In this document: one piece after another, positions 46,001 to 57,070 of the stretch
Position numbering within the stretch: the first letter of the stretch is position 1
How the letters are laid out: each line of letters opens with the position of its first letter
Assembly (NCBI GenBank): GCA_025602915.1
Contig: JAHLJZ010000018.1
Span: 310,001-374,000, forward strand
Length of the DNA stretch: 64,000 nt
Reading direction: 5' to 3'
Origin: Paraphysoderma sedebokerense
Taxonomy: Eukaryota > Blastocladiomycota > Physodermatomycetes > Physodermatales > Physodermataceae
Position numbers and translations under genes: made by a program
The notes under the pieces: generated by a model
The model's input: only the letters and a program-made list of their open reading frames with translations
Databases searched by the model: none
Told to the model about the DNA's origin: nothing

Positions 46001-48859
46001 ATGCTCTCAAAGCAACCGAGACTGCCTGCCTCAAACCCAAAATTCCACTCCCAATCAGAATCATCGTCCCCTTCTCGAAGTACAATAACGAAAAGATACT
46101 CCCACCCTGCCCTCATAGCAGCACCGCAACGAAAATTTTCACTCCAACCATCTCCCTCACCTCAATCGACCTCTATCGCCCGACAACCGCTCCTCAATTC
46201 CGCTTCTCGACATTCGTCGTCGTCCTCATCTTCTCATAAATCCCCCGGCAAAAGTATATCCATGTCTTTAAATCAGAACTCTGCAAAAAGCTACTCTCCC
46301 TCCACCACAACCAGCAACAAGACCTCGCCGTTGAATTATCGCTCCTCATCTATACCTGTCTCATTAAACAACTCTCCAACTCGTTTAAGAAACGTCACCA
46401 GTCCGAAAAAAGAGCTGCCCTCCACAAACCAAAGAAATTTCGGTAGCGTCAGTGTAGCTCGGTCCCAAGTCTCGGAATTTACAAATGTGGTAAACAGAAA
46501 TATATATACCCCCCAACATGCATCATCTATCGGCGGACATCGCCATATATCTATTTCTAACGGTCCCACAGAAAGGAGAAAGGTTTCCTACGGACAGTAT
46601 TCAGGACAGCAGAGTAGTACTCAGAGCAGGAACATTAGTTCTAGGCAACTCGTAGGTTCATTTTCATCGCCACAACAAAGACAGACACCCACCAGCATAA
46701 TCCTCAAAACACACCTCCCCATCTCGAACCCTACCTCAAAATCAAATGCCAGTCTCAGTTTACATAAAACAAATGTCAACGTTATCCCAAACACATTACA
46801 TATGCTCAACCAGCAAAAGAGTTCAATCCGGCCAGGGCGAGCACCATCTGAGCAGCTCTCTACATCTGTCACCTCCTCGCCGAAACCACCGTCGTCATTC
46901 ATTCCCCTTACATCATACAGCAAGTACCGATATGTAAACCAGCGACCATCCCCTTCCCACTCAAAATCAACTTCCCCACCCCCTCAAACGTCCGCTTACT
47001 TTCCTTCATATAGCAGTACTAAATCCAAATTAAAACCAAAACTTGCTCTATCGATTGACCGACATTCCGCACCGTCATCCACTGCCACATCGTTGAATCC
47101 TTCAGCGTCACAGACGACAGCAAATTCGACAACAACTTCACCCAAATCGAGTCGAATAAAATCTGCATCTCCGTCAGTGTCATCGTCCCTACGACAGCGG
47201 TTTGAGTCGATTCTGTCCACATCAAATTATTCGGAGCGTGAATTAAAAGATTCATTGACAAAATTACGGAAACTGATATTGACAGAAGGAATTCCAGATG
47301 ATGATCAAGTATGATTTCTTTTTTCTAAAACTTGACAATGGAAATTTGAAAACTTAATGACGAACTTTGGTTCTCTTATCTCAAGGATGACATCCCCACC
47401 TCGACCGCTCTTCGCTGTCGTGTCTGGAAAGTACTTCTCGGAATACACCACATATCAACCAAAGAATACTTGAATCTCATATCCAAGGGAGAATCGGAAG
47501 TTTACCAAAAGATTCGAAACGATACGTTTAGGACATTGGCGACGGACAAAAAATTCTTAAAAAATGTCAACGAGAGCATGTTAATCCGACTACTCAATAG
47601 TTTCGTGTGGGCTGCCAAAGGTTTGACTGATGTCTTCGTTTTCCCTTTTTCGCAGAATATTAATAGATATATCTTCGTTCAGAATTTCTTCCTCATCCAC
47701 CGACTTGTCTTCCTCCGCCCTCTCCGTCGTCTCCAGTAGCTCTGTCGTCTCCTTCCTCACCAAACCCATTTGCATTTAAATTTTCCTATGTCCAAGGCCA
47801 AAATGTGATTAGTGCACCATTTTTGTACGTCATGCCAGAAGTGGAGGCGTTTTATTCGTACTCTTCGTTCGTGTACAATCATTGTCCGCTATATGTGCAG
47901 CCTGCTTTGGAAGGTGTACACTGCGGATTGAAGGTTTGTTATAGCCAGTTCTCTTTTGGCTCTACCTATTAAGCTGAAATACATGAAGTTTACTGACTTA
48001 ATATCAATTTGCCTTGTTATGATAATGAAACTATCACAGCTGCTGGAGAAATGTTTGAAAGTTTTAGATCCAAAGCTATATTACTGTCTTAAAAAGAAAA
48101 ACTTGTCCGCAGAGTTATATGCCTTTCCCTGTACGTCCTTCCGCTTCATTTATACCTATTCTTTCTTTTTTTAAGCAATGGATTACTGATAATTTATTTC
48201 CACTATAACAGCCGTTCTAACATTTTGCGCCTGTACACCTCCGCTCTCCGAAGTACTCAAATTATGGGACTTTTTAATATCCTATGGAATTCATTTAAAT
48301 GTATTATGCGTGATTGCCCAACTGTTACTTATAAGAGACGACATATTGAAGAGCGAGAGGTTGATATCATCTTCTTACTTTCTCTAATCAAGTTACCACC
48401 CAATCTAACTCACCACAACGAAACCTCTCAACCTCCAAAAACAGGCCAATGAAACTCCTCCGAACGTTTCCTCCACTCAACGCTAAATCTACGATCACTA
48501 TCGCCGTTTCTCTGGTGAAACAACTTCCGAACGATTTATACGACCTCTTAGTTCGGCATCCTTGGGATCGTAAAGTCCTTGAAATAATGGGAGTCGGGAA
48601 CCTCGGTAATAGCAGTACCACCAACGGAAACGGTAACGAGACCACCAACGGAAATCCCGTTCAAAAACAGAAAATAGAAGTTACTAAAGATCAGAATAAG
48701 ACTACAAAATCTAGTGTACTTGGTACAATGAAAACACAGGGTCACGGTCACGGTACTATTCGAAATTCCGAGATTGGATTAGAATCAACCCCTTCCAAAG
48801 CCGAGATTAACGATTCGAGGGAAGATTTCATTCAAGTCGATGATGACGAAGAATGGTAG
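46001..48859 (+). CDS. BUB2: BUB2-like TBC-domain GAP component with long Ser-rich N-terminus
   Basis: TBC-domain protein that with Bfa1/Byr4 restrains the Tem1/Spg1 GTPase at spindle pole bodies until the spindle is placed. The TBC domain begins ELKDSLTKLRKLILTEGIPD and continues TSTALRCRVWKVLLGIHHIS. EVYQKIRNDTFRTLATDKKF carries the arginine finger, and FSYVQGQNVISAPFLYVMPE the glutamine finger. CPLYVQPALEGVHCGLK, KLYYCLKKKNLSAELYAFP and ACTPPLSEVLKLWDFLISYG follow, then MKLLRTFPPLNAKSTI. These blocks match BUB2 rather than other TBC families. Residues 1 to about 400 are Ser/Thr/Pro/Gln-rich and disordered; yeast Bub2 lacks such an extension. The C-terminus is Asn/Gly/Thr-rich and ends in an acidic DDDEEW. 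Seven or so exons. Confidence 0.93.
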
Positions 48860-49300
48860 AGATTATATAGTTTTTGTTTAATATTATTACGATAATTTAA
48901 TTTCATGTACTTTATTGTAACCGCTGATTCCGGTTTGGGGAACAACAATAACAAATTAAATCAAGGGGAAAAAAATCATATAACAATAAAATGAATGTCG
49001 TTCATTCAGAGATTCATTATAAAAAGTCCATCACCACGATCATCCTATCCCATTATTTATTCATTCATTAAATAAACCAATGTTCCCATCCATTTAATCC
49101 AACTCTCCTGTATTTTTCCTTACTATTAAGAAACCCAAACTTTTTCGAAACCCCACCCACCATGAAACTCACCCACCATGAAAAGAAAAAAAGCACATAC
49201 AACTCGATAAATATATTCTCATTTTTCCTTCATTATTACTTTCCGAAAGTTAAAAATAGGGCACCGAATGTAAACAGATCTTGGGTACACTTGTAAAAGG
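48860..49300. other. Convergent 3' region of BUB2 and guanylate kinase
   Basis: There are 441 bp of AT-rich sequence between two converging stop codons. AATAAA-like signals are present on the plus strand (for example near 48985 and 49070). No gene is seen. Confidence 0.4.
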
Positions 49301-51322
49301 TTACATAATAATACATGGTTTCTTCTTTTTACCTCCACTCTTTGAAGTACTTTCTTTATTTTCTTTTCCTTTATCTTCTGCTTTTTCTTTAGCCTGTTCT
49401 TTAGGTTGTTCCTGAGATTGTTCTGTAGGTTGTTCTTTCGGTGGTTCACTCGTCGCTGGTGGTGTTTGCTGCTGTTCTTGCTTTTGGGTTTCAGGTTCCT
49501 TTTCTTTCGCTTGCACCTTTTCTTCTACCTTTTCTTTAGATGGTTCTTTGAGGTCGTCACTTGTCACTTGCGGTTGTTGTTGCTCTTGCTTTTGAGGTTC
49601 CGTCGCTGGTGGTGTCTGTTGCTGTTCCTGCTTTTGAGTTTCAGGTTCCTTTTCTTTCGCTTGCACCTTTTCTTCTACTTTTTCTTTAGATGGTTCTTCG
49701 AGGTTGTCACCTGTCACCTGCGGTTGTTGCTGCTCTTGCTTTTGAGGTTCCGGTTCCTTTTGTTCTTTTTGTGTTTCAGTGATGGGTTGAACTGTTTCTT
49801 GTTTGGTTTCTTCAGGTTGCTGTTCTGGCTGCTTTGAAGGTTCAGTTTCGTTTTGTTTTTTACTTTTCGGTTCTTCTTGCTCGGTTGCTTTCGGTTGTTC
49901 AGTCGCTGGTGTCTCTTCAATTGTAGCTTTGCCTTCGGGCTTAGATTCGTTAAGGTCGGATGCACTTTTGGCTTCAACAGGTGCTTCTTCGTTTGCACCA
50001 GTAGCTTTTTCTTCTGATTTAGGTTCTTCGGTCGCCGTGGATGAGACAACCTCCGCTGGTTTAGATTCTTCCGTGACAGGCTCGGTTGTTTCTTGGGTAG
50101 TCGTTTTTTCTTCAATGTTTGGCTCAGTCGATTCAGCTTTTTCGGCGGATTTGTCTTCAGATGGGGCAGCATGTTGAGTGCCTGCAATGGAGGCAGCGAA
50201 ATCTGTAGTTGCCGAGTCAAGTGTGACAGGGGGTTCAAGCACTAAATTTGCAGGCGGAGAAAATAGAGAGTGGAAAGAATGAAATATAAATGAGATTAAT
50301 TAGCAACTGAAAAGGAGAGTATCCAGATGGAGTGCAAGAGAACTATTTCAATTTATGAATTCTTAATTTCAGACAGCATCGATAAGCCACCTGTTGGTAT
50401 GCAAAATGAAAACTAACCTTTATAGTGTTCCAGAATCCATCCTTTCAATTGCTGATAAGCCAATTCAACGTCATCATTCACAAGTATGTAGTCATGATTC
50501 CCCGGAACTTCAGCGTACTCCATTTCAGCTTTAGCAGCTTCCAATCTGGCTTTCAACGCATCCTCAGTCTCAGTGTTTCTGCTTCTCAACCTTTGTTCTA
50601 AAGCTTCAAAACTAGGAGGTCGAATAAACAAAAATCTAGCGTGTAAATCCGTAGCTTTAACCGACTTGACACCTTGCATATCAATGTCTAGTACACAGAT
50701 TTTCCCAGAGTCCATGACATCTCGAACTGCTTTAATGCTGGTACCGTAACGGTTTCCGCTGAATTGAGCATGTTCAATGAAAGCATTGGCAGAAACGAGA
50801 TTGAGGAATTCTTCTTCGTTCACATAATGATAATTGACTCCGTCGATTTCGCCGGGACGAGGTTTTCGTGTGGTATCTAGATTGATACATCAAGAAATAG
50901 ACATCATAATAGATATATTTGCATGCCAAACCAAGACAAGACAACGGTTAGTGTGGTTCAGGTACTTTCTCCCGGTCATGAGAGAACGCAGATCGCTGGA
51001 AGTAACTGAATAATATAGTGAAGGAATTCAGATAACACAAAAAGAAAGAATAACATACGAGATACACTGAAACCAAATGTATTTGGGTATTGCTTGAATA
51101 ATCTAGTTAGAAGGGTTGATTTTCCGGATCCCGAGGGTCCAGAGATAACTAGGGGTCGCTTATTCTCGACTGCATTCCAGTAAATTGATATGGTTCGGAA
51201 ACATTCAACCAGATATTGTAAGCTTATGTCAGCGTAATAGAAATTTTAACACAAATTGCAAGTGCGAACATACCATGGCCGACTATCTCATTTGTTGAAG
51301 AATCTTGAGTTGTTCCGTTCAT
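49301..51322 (-). CDS. GUK1: Guanylate kinase with long Glu/Gln-rich tail and C-terminal CaaX box
   Basis: Phosphorylates GMP to GDP. The first exon begins [17 protein letters not shown]. The next gives [20 protein letters not shown] with the P-loop GPSGSGKS, then [20 protein letters not shown] and the GMP-binding region with [15 protein letters not shown] and [13 protein letters not shown]. The kinase ends [13 protein letters not shown] at the usual length of about 200 residues. A splice junction (codon G|TG) then joins it in frame to a 313-residue tail starting [15 protein letters not shown]. The tail is rich in Glu, Lys, Gln, Pro and Thr, and has two near-identical 50-residue repeats. It ends [13 protein letters not shown]: a polybasic run plus a CaaX motif, which predicts prenylation (a C-terminal Met normally favours farnesylation) and membrane attachment. 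The fusion is seen from the splice frame; lipidation is inference. Confidence 0.85.
49451..49750 (-). repeat. Two tandem 150-bp coding repeats in the guanylate kinase tail
   Basis: Units at 49601-49750 and 49451-49600 encode 50 residues each, beginning [13 protein letters not shown] and ending [18 protein letters not shown]. They differ at only a few codons, which points to recent duplication or ongoing homogenisation. Confidence 0.9.
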
Positions 51323-51841
51323 TTTTCTAGAATGGATGAGTGATGGAGACGGAGAGAAACAAGGGATACAGCTGCCGATGGAGCGAAAGGGAATGTGCAA
51401 GAGCGGTGGGGAGGTAAAAGGAATGGAGATTGATGCAATTGGTTTTAAAAAACGTATCTTGATGGAAGACACAAGTAGCATCACAAGCGGAAAAAAAACT
51501 CATAATCTTTGGGCGATGAGTCTATTTCGTCTGATTGTTTACAACCAATACAATAGACGTCCGACATGCAACTTCCCTTAAAATCAAGAACTTGTAATGG
51601 ACATCTTATCGTTATCTAGGACTTTTTTCTGGTCATTCTATCTGATTTGCACAAATTACGCTTTTGATTAATAAGTAATAACATATTCGGAGTGAAAGCA
51701 AGGATACGGCATAGTAAACTCTCAAAGAAAGGCATCAAATAAATTTATTATTGACAGTACAATATTTTGATATGAGTTTGTAATTTACATGGATAAAATA
51801 AGTTTTGTTGGATTTTACTAATTTTAACTACAAGGCCCGAT
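51323..51841. other. Intergenic region guanylate kinase promoter / HSP20 3' end
   Basis: About 520 bp between tandem minus-strand genes, AT-rich near the HSP20 stop. No supported gene; plus-strand open frames here are antisense to the kinase promoter. Confidence 0.4.
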
Positions 51842-52502
51842 TTACTGAATTTCAATCTTTTTGACGTCCTTAGCTTCTGCAACCTTTCCAAGTTTCAATG
51901 TCAAGACGCCGTTTTCATATTTGGCTTGAGTATTGCTTAAGTCAGCATTCTGTGGCACTTTTAAGGAACGTTGGACTTTGCCGAACGAACGTTCAATGAC
52001 ATGATGTGTTGCGTCTTTCTGTTCGAGAGTGTCGTTACGTTCGGCGGAAATCGTCAATACATCGTTTGTGAGTTGGACGTTAATGTCTTCCTTTTTGGTA
52101 CCGGGCTATATTGAAAGTTTCAAATGAAAATAATTGTTAGTATAGTCTAGATATAGGAAGAGGATATATTCTCTTTGGACATACCAGTTCAGCGTGAATA
52201 ATGTATTCTTCGGGAGTCTCACTCACATCCATTTTGAAGGAATTCAGTCCTCTAGCGAATCGAGGGTACATTAATCCTCGACTGGCAGAAGTCGGAGTAG
52301 CAACTTCTTTACCCGGTTCTTTTTGAACTCTATCAGTTGTACCGTTCGGTTCATTTTGAGGTTCATGTTCAAGGGTCAATCTAGCTTCCAGCGGTTCGAA
52401 AAAGGAGTTCATTCTCTGGGTCATGTAGCGATCCATCTCGTTGAAGTAGCGGTCAATTTCAAAGAATGGATCATTACCGAAGAGAGAAAATCGGCTGAAC
52501 AT
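51842..52502 (-). CDS. Small heat-shock protein (HSP20, alpha-crystallin domain)
   Basis: ATP-independent holdase chaperone. Two exons: from 52502 down to about 52190, and from about 52107 to 51842. The N-terminal arm MFSRFSLFGNDPFFEIDRYF holds Phe-rich and Arg-rich segments typical of the class. The alpha-crystallin domain starts FKMDVSETPEEYIIHAEL and crosses the intron to PGTKKEDINVQLTNDVLTIS. ERSFGKVQRSLKVPQNADLS and the signature KYENGVLTLKLGK (A-x-x-x-N-G-V-L consensus) follow. The protein ends KKIEIQ, carrying the I-x-I motif used in oligomer assembly. Length is about 190 residues, normal for the family. A heat-shock element and TATA box lie upstream. Confidence 0.95.
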
Positions 52503-52596
52503 TTTTGGCGACTTGTTTGTGTTAGACCGTGTTACAGATGTTTGAATGTAAACTGTAGTTTTACTCTTTGCTGAACTGCAGGGAGGCGAGCGTCTA

Positions 52597-52666
52597 CTTA
52601 TATATTGCGAACGTTATCTAGCAAATTCTATGAAACATGAATTGAAAGTAATGTCTAGAAACTTCA
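52597..52666 (-). promoter_or_regulatory. HSP20 core promoter: TATA box and heat-shock element
   Basis: On the minus strand TATATAAG (about 52598-52606) lies about 100 bp before the ATG. AGAAACTTCA at 52657-52666 (plus-strand reading) fits nGAAnnTTCn, the minimal heat-shock factor site. Both position and order are as expected for a heat-inducible gene. Confidence 0.6.
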
Positions 52667-53386
52667 AGTCGTGAGTTTACAAGGAGACGCGCCAACTGAT
52701 GTCGCTTAGAAAGTCCTGGAAAATGCGCGGATTTTCGACTTCATTCGGAAGCGGAATATTAAGAAAATTAACTTAGAAACTCTTGAATTCGTACAACTCC
52801 TATACATTTAGAATCTTAGCCATTTGAAACAGTGAAAATACGATGACATATCAATATTTTGCCCAGATTGCGGATGATTTTGAATACAAAAGGAAGGTAA
52901 TTTACTAAAAGTTTCTCATACAAGTAGAATATCTAAGGTATTCAATATTCAAATATTTTACAGCAATAATCAATGGTATGGATAAATTCGGATGAAATAT
53001 AGAAAACTGAATGTCAGGAGTGTTCATTCTAAAATGTTAACTCTGTCGGCCCCTGAACTCGGATTCTGACAACCATATTATAACTCATCGATTAGTTGTA
53101 GCTCTAATTTCGGGTAAAAAACTATTTCAATAAATTAATACTCATATGAACTCGGAAAAACTCAATTTAACCCCTTCACTTAATTACGCGCAATTAACAA
53201 AAAATTGCTTAAGGTGAGCTCTAAACCGAAGCGATAAACTGCGTCGCGGTTCGCGAAAAAATTGGTGCACAGCATTATCAGCCAGCGAATTCATAAAAGG
53301 GATTCATGTTCGTACTTTTGAATTTAGGACATCTGATACAATTCTTTTACACAACTAAAATCTTTTACATTCTATTAGACCCCACT
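52667..53386. other. Divergent intergenic region HSP20 / lectin
   Basis: About 720 bp holding the upstream part of the HSP20 promoter and the lectin promoter. No gene or repeat recognised. A plus-strand upstream ATG at 53306 is in frame with the lectin but would place a second hydrophobic segment before the signal peptide. Confidence 0.4.
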
Positions 53387-53920
53387 ATGCCTTCCCCAAT
53401 TTCCTTGGCTCTCATTGGGTTAACTAGCATTCAAATTACGCTAACATTGGCAACACCGCAATCAAATCCTCCAGCTGCTCCAGCTCACATGGCACTTACA
53501 GATGGTGTAGCTTTCAATTTCGTCCATCGATCGAGTGGAGATTGTTGGCGCCCACTCAGTGACGCTCAAGTTCCTAATGACGGGACCGGGGTCGGTTTAT
53601 ACGACTACTGTTTCCATAAAGATCAGAATTTTCAATTTCTTCCCAATGGCGCAATTCGACATGTCAACAGTCAAAAGTGCATCCATCCTGAAACTTCACC
53701 GGTTCAAACTAAAGGTACACGCCTTGTACTTCGTAACGATTGCGGAAATTCCAACACTTTCAAATTGACATCGACAGGGTTACAGCACGTCCAAAGTGGG
53801 ATGTGTGTTCAAGCTAAAGACGGGGAGGCGGATGCACCGACTGGTACTAATCTGGTAGTATGGGACTACTGTGCTTCTGAGTCCAGGATGATGTGGGACA
53901 GACTGGTTGTCACTGCGTAA
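53387..53920 (+). CDS. Secreted ricin-B-type (beta-trefoil) lectin-like protein
   Basis: Intronless 177-residue protein. A signal peptide is clear (MPSPISLALIGLTSIQITLT). The mature part has two trefoil-like repeats: FNFVHRSSGDCWRPLSDAQV and GLYDYC, QNFQFLPNGAIRHVNSQKCI, RLVLRNDC, FKLTSTGLQHVQSGMCVQAK and NLVVWDYCASESRMMWDRL. Regular Cys pairs and Q/M-W-type motifs mark a carbohydrate-binding beta-trefoil. The start was placed at 53387 because it gives a normal signal peptide. The expected role is binding of extracellular or host glycans. There is no enzymatic or toxin domain. A related decayed copy lies about 740 bp downstream. Confidence 0.75.
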   Translation: MPSPISLALIGLTSIQITLTLATPQSNPPAAPAHMALTDGVAFNFVHRSSGDCWRPLSDAQVPNDGTGVGLYDYCFHKDQNFQFLPNGAIRHVNSQKCIHPETSPVQTKGTRLVLRNDCGNSNTFKLTSTGLQHVQSGMCVQAKDGEADAPTGTNLVVWDYCASESRMMWDRLVVTA

Positions 53921-54663
53921 ATTGATTGACTGTATTCATATCCGACAATTTATATTCTATATAGTGTTTCTTCATATACATAATCGGCAATAAATAAAAA
54001 CATTTAACTATTTGTCTGTATAACTTGATTTGTGAAAGCCGGACCTCGATTCTAATCAAGGTTTCATCAGCGCAACTTAAATTCCGACCTGTGACAATTG
54101 ATGAGATACTTTTTATCTAATATGCGTAGGAATATCAGACCTCATTTATATCCTTTGTTATGTGCCCTATAAGCTCCGACATTTATGTGAAATCGGACCG
54201 TAATTTAATGTTTTATTTTCATTATCTGTCTACCTTGAGGGCAGGATACCAAAACTTTTGAAATAAAATTTCGGATAAAAGTTATCTAGAACTTGTTCAA
54301 TTACGTCAAGCTTCTCAGTTGGGGTTACTTGAATATCGAGGCTAAGGTTAAGCTTGTTGTGCGTCAAGATTAGTTTGAAATTGACATATGTCTCTCCTCA
54401 AATGGCAGCATTGCGAAAATCAAAATTTAAGATCAAAATTTAGCACTATATCAGATATCAGGACTAGGATTTACCCGTTTATTATAGCTCGTAAAGCTTA
54501 ACGGAAAAATAAAATAATTAGCAAGCCTATGCACCGCGGTGCGTTGCTCAACGCGATCTTATGGAGATTTAAATGAAGGTGAATAACCCGATTGATACCA
54601 CTCCATTAATCTTCGAAATCTGTTTGGCTCACAAAACCTCTGATCAATACAGCAAATATACTA
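53921..54663. other. Intergenic region between the two lectin copies
   Basis: About 740 bp, AT-rich, no supported gene. An AATAAA signal lies just after the first lectin stop (near 53990). Confidence 0.4.
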
Positions 54664-55173
54664 TGATTCTACTCCATTTGATTCCCGCAATTACAGCTGC
54701 CGTACTTAGTACCATAATACCGCAAACCATTGCAAATAATAATGTCGCTATCAATACATTATCAGAAACAGCAAAATTAAAATATCATTCATCGAACAAG
54801 TGGGGATTGTTGGCGCCCACAAGAACGAACAACCAGGCCTTCAGACGAATCCGCCGTAATCCTCCACACTTACTGCTGGCAGCCTGATCAACTCTTTGAA
54901 TTTGTTAATGGCACAATCAAGCACTCAGCCAGCGGTAAATGTGTCAATCTTAAGAATCCTACATCATGAAATGATGATAATGGATTGGTGCTTCGTACTG
55001 ACTGCACTGGTGGTATTTGGAATTTGTCACCGGTAGGATTGGTTCATGTTCCAAGTAAAAAATGTGTTCATCCACGGGGTGGTGCGCCAGATTCACCAGA
55101 CAATACCAATCTGGTCCTTTGGGGTGGTTGCAACGAGCCTAGATTAATGTTTGACCGCTTGGTGGTGACATGA
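54664..55173 (+). pseudogene. Decayed second lectin copy
   Basis: A signal-peptide-like start (MILLHLIPAITAAVLST) and a C-terminal lectin half (GLVHVPSKKCVHPRGGAP, NLVLWGGCNEPRLMFDRLVV) mirror the intact lectin. The copy is broken in its middle and reads as a fossil. It shares order and orientation with the upstream gene, so tandem duplication is the likely origin. Confidence 0.65.
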
Positions 55174-55505
55174 AACAGCTTTACTTATCTCATATCACCT
55201 GTATTGTGAAAATAAGCTGCGAATCTCTATGTATATTATTAGAAGTGTTCCAATACGAGCTTTCATCCTTCGCTCCTCTTGAGATTTACGCAAAAGTCAA
55301 ATAAATAAAAAATAACTTGAATATTCAACACAACCATCCTAAGATCATACTTTAAGACTAAGATTCAAGGTCCGTCTAGCTCAAGCTTTCAATCATGAGA
55401 ACAATTATGAATTGTTGAGACGAGTGGGTGAGCCGAATCAAGATTGAACAACTTCTATGGATGAATAGACTACTCTTCATTCAATACTGATAGATTTGAT
55501 AATAT
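55174..55505. other. Convergent 3' region lectin copy / AAGAB
   Basis: About 330 bp between converging genes, with an AATAAA-rich stretch near 55300. No gene recognised. Confidence 0.35.
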
Positions 55506-56833
55506 TTACAGGTCGTCGTCATCGCTTTCAAATTCACCGAACAAACTCATCATACTCATCGCAACCCTTGCCGCCATATCTCGTCGTTGTGAGTCCGGAA
55601 GCGATAGTGCTTGAGCTAACGGAAGTTATTAAATGAAAAGAAGGGAATGTACGAATATGTCGTTAAAAGGAAATTCAGCAAAATAGTTACGTCAAAATGA
55701 GCCGGTTATAGTGTAAGTAGGCAGAAATAGATACAAACATCTAAACGATTTCACTTTATCCAAAGCCATTTCAAATTGTTCAAAGTCATCAAGATCTAAA
55801 TCTTCTATGCTTTTGATAGCGGATTCTATACCCTTGTTTGGCTGCTGGGCAGTTATGTCCTTCTCATGGTCTGCAGTTGGAGAGGCGGAACTTCTATTGT
55901 TCGATGAGGATGCTAGATTTTTACCGACGCCGGTAGCCACTGCTGTTCCAGTATCTGCAGAAGCTAAAATTAGACATCGAAGATAAATCAAAATTCTCGC
56001 AAGAGCAAAAGTACCACACCTTCTGGTACTAACAGATTGTCCGCATTCGACGACACTTTCCGGGACGCGGCGTCGGCCTCGTGCGTATTTTCAGCTGGGA
56101 ATCGAGTTGAGCTGTTCGCTTTCATCTCCAAGCCGTCCCACATATGACTTTGTAGAGCATCGATGACTCGACACATGGTTTGGCCTTCATCGTCGTTATA
56201 ATCACTTATCGACGTTGCAGCAGTGGATAGATTGATTAGGTCGATATATTCGAAACCAGCTTTCAAACACGTAGAGTGATAAGTATCGGCTTCAGCTTGA
56301 ACTGACGGAACTGAAACGCATAAACTGATAGAAGGTTGGTGTGACGACGATTCAAGAATTGTAGATAACGTGCGGAAGGAGTCAAATGTTGAGGGCTACA
56401 GTATACAACTGCAGTGGGTATTTCGCTTGAGAGATAAATCAGGATAAATATTTAAAATACCTTTGACTTGTCGAATATATAAATTACAGCATCTGAATTC
56501 TCAGCGCATGAATTCCAAATTGACTGTATTTGTGATTCGACATCAGCCGATGCAGGGCCATTGTCAAGGATGTGAGGTGTAAAACGAAGAGTAACAGAAT
56601 AATATTTGGTTAAAAGATCCCAATGAATGGTTTGGCCAGATGATATGTCGTCCACTGGACGGTTAAGTATGCCTATAAATCAAAACATGTTAGGATGGCC
56701 GAGAGAACGTTTCAACTGATTTGAGCAGTATCGTACGTGATAGGATTTCGAATGTTGGATCGCTTAGATGCGAGAGAACCAGGATATGCGATTTAGACGT
56801 CTCTGATGATTCCAATGCACCGGAAGACAACAT
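55506..56833 (-). CDS. AAGAB: Alpha- and gamma-adaptin-binding protein p34 (AAGAB)
   Basis: Assembly chaperone for AP-1 and AP-2 clathrin adaptors, with an N-terminal pseudo-GTPase fold. Exons read MLSSGALESSETSKSHILVL and SHLSDPTFEILSR; ILNRPVDDISSGQTIHWDLL; CAENSDAVIYIFDKSK; CLKAGFEYIDLINLSTAATS; and GQTMCRVIDALQSHMWDGLE. The last exons carry SIEDLDLDDFEQFEMALDKV, the strongest family signature, then LPDSQRRDMAARVAMSM ending ESDDDDL. The start at 56833 gives a complete first strand of the G-fold. Yeast Irc6 is a more distant relative. About five introns. The start lies 237 bp from the next plus-strand ATG, so the two may share a promoter. Confidence 0.88.
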
Positions 56834-57070
56834 ACTGAGCGATATTCAAGCAATGAGAATGGCAGTGAAAGAAGCTCCTCCCATCATCGTGGTGAGTCCA
56901 CACAAATCCGGCCTATTCAAAGAATCACGTGATGTGCATTCCTTCGCTCAAATTGGTGGTGTTATGGATTTCCAACAAATACTGTCTATGTGCCATCAGC
57001 GATCATCATCATTGGGCTTGAGAACTGGGGTATTGCTATCCATGATAACACTGTCGTGTCTATCGAGTGA

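Noticed and set aside
49406-49837. Long plus-strand frame rich in Leu/Phe/Arg opposite the guanylate kinase tail
   Set aside because: It is the antisense of the Glu/Lys/Gln-rich repeats, whose codon bias leaves the other strand open.
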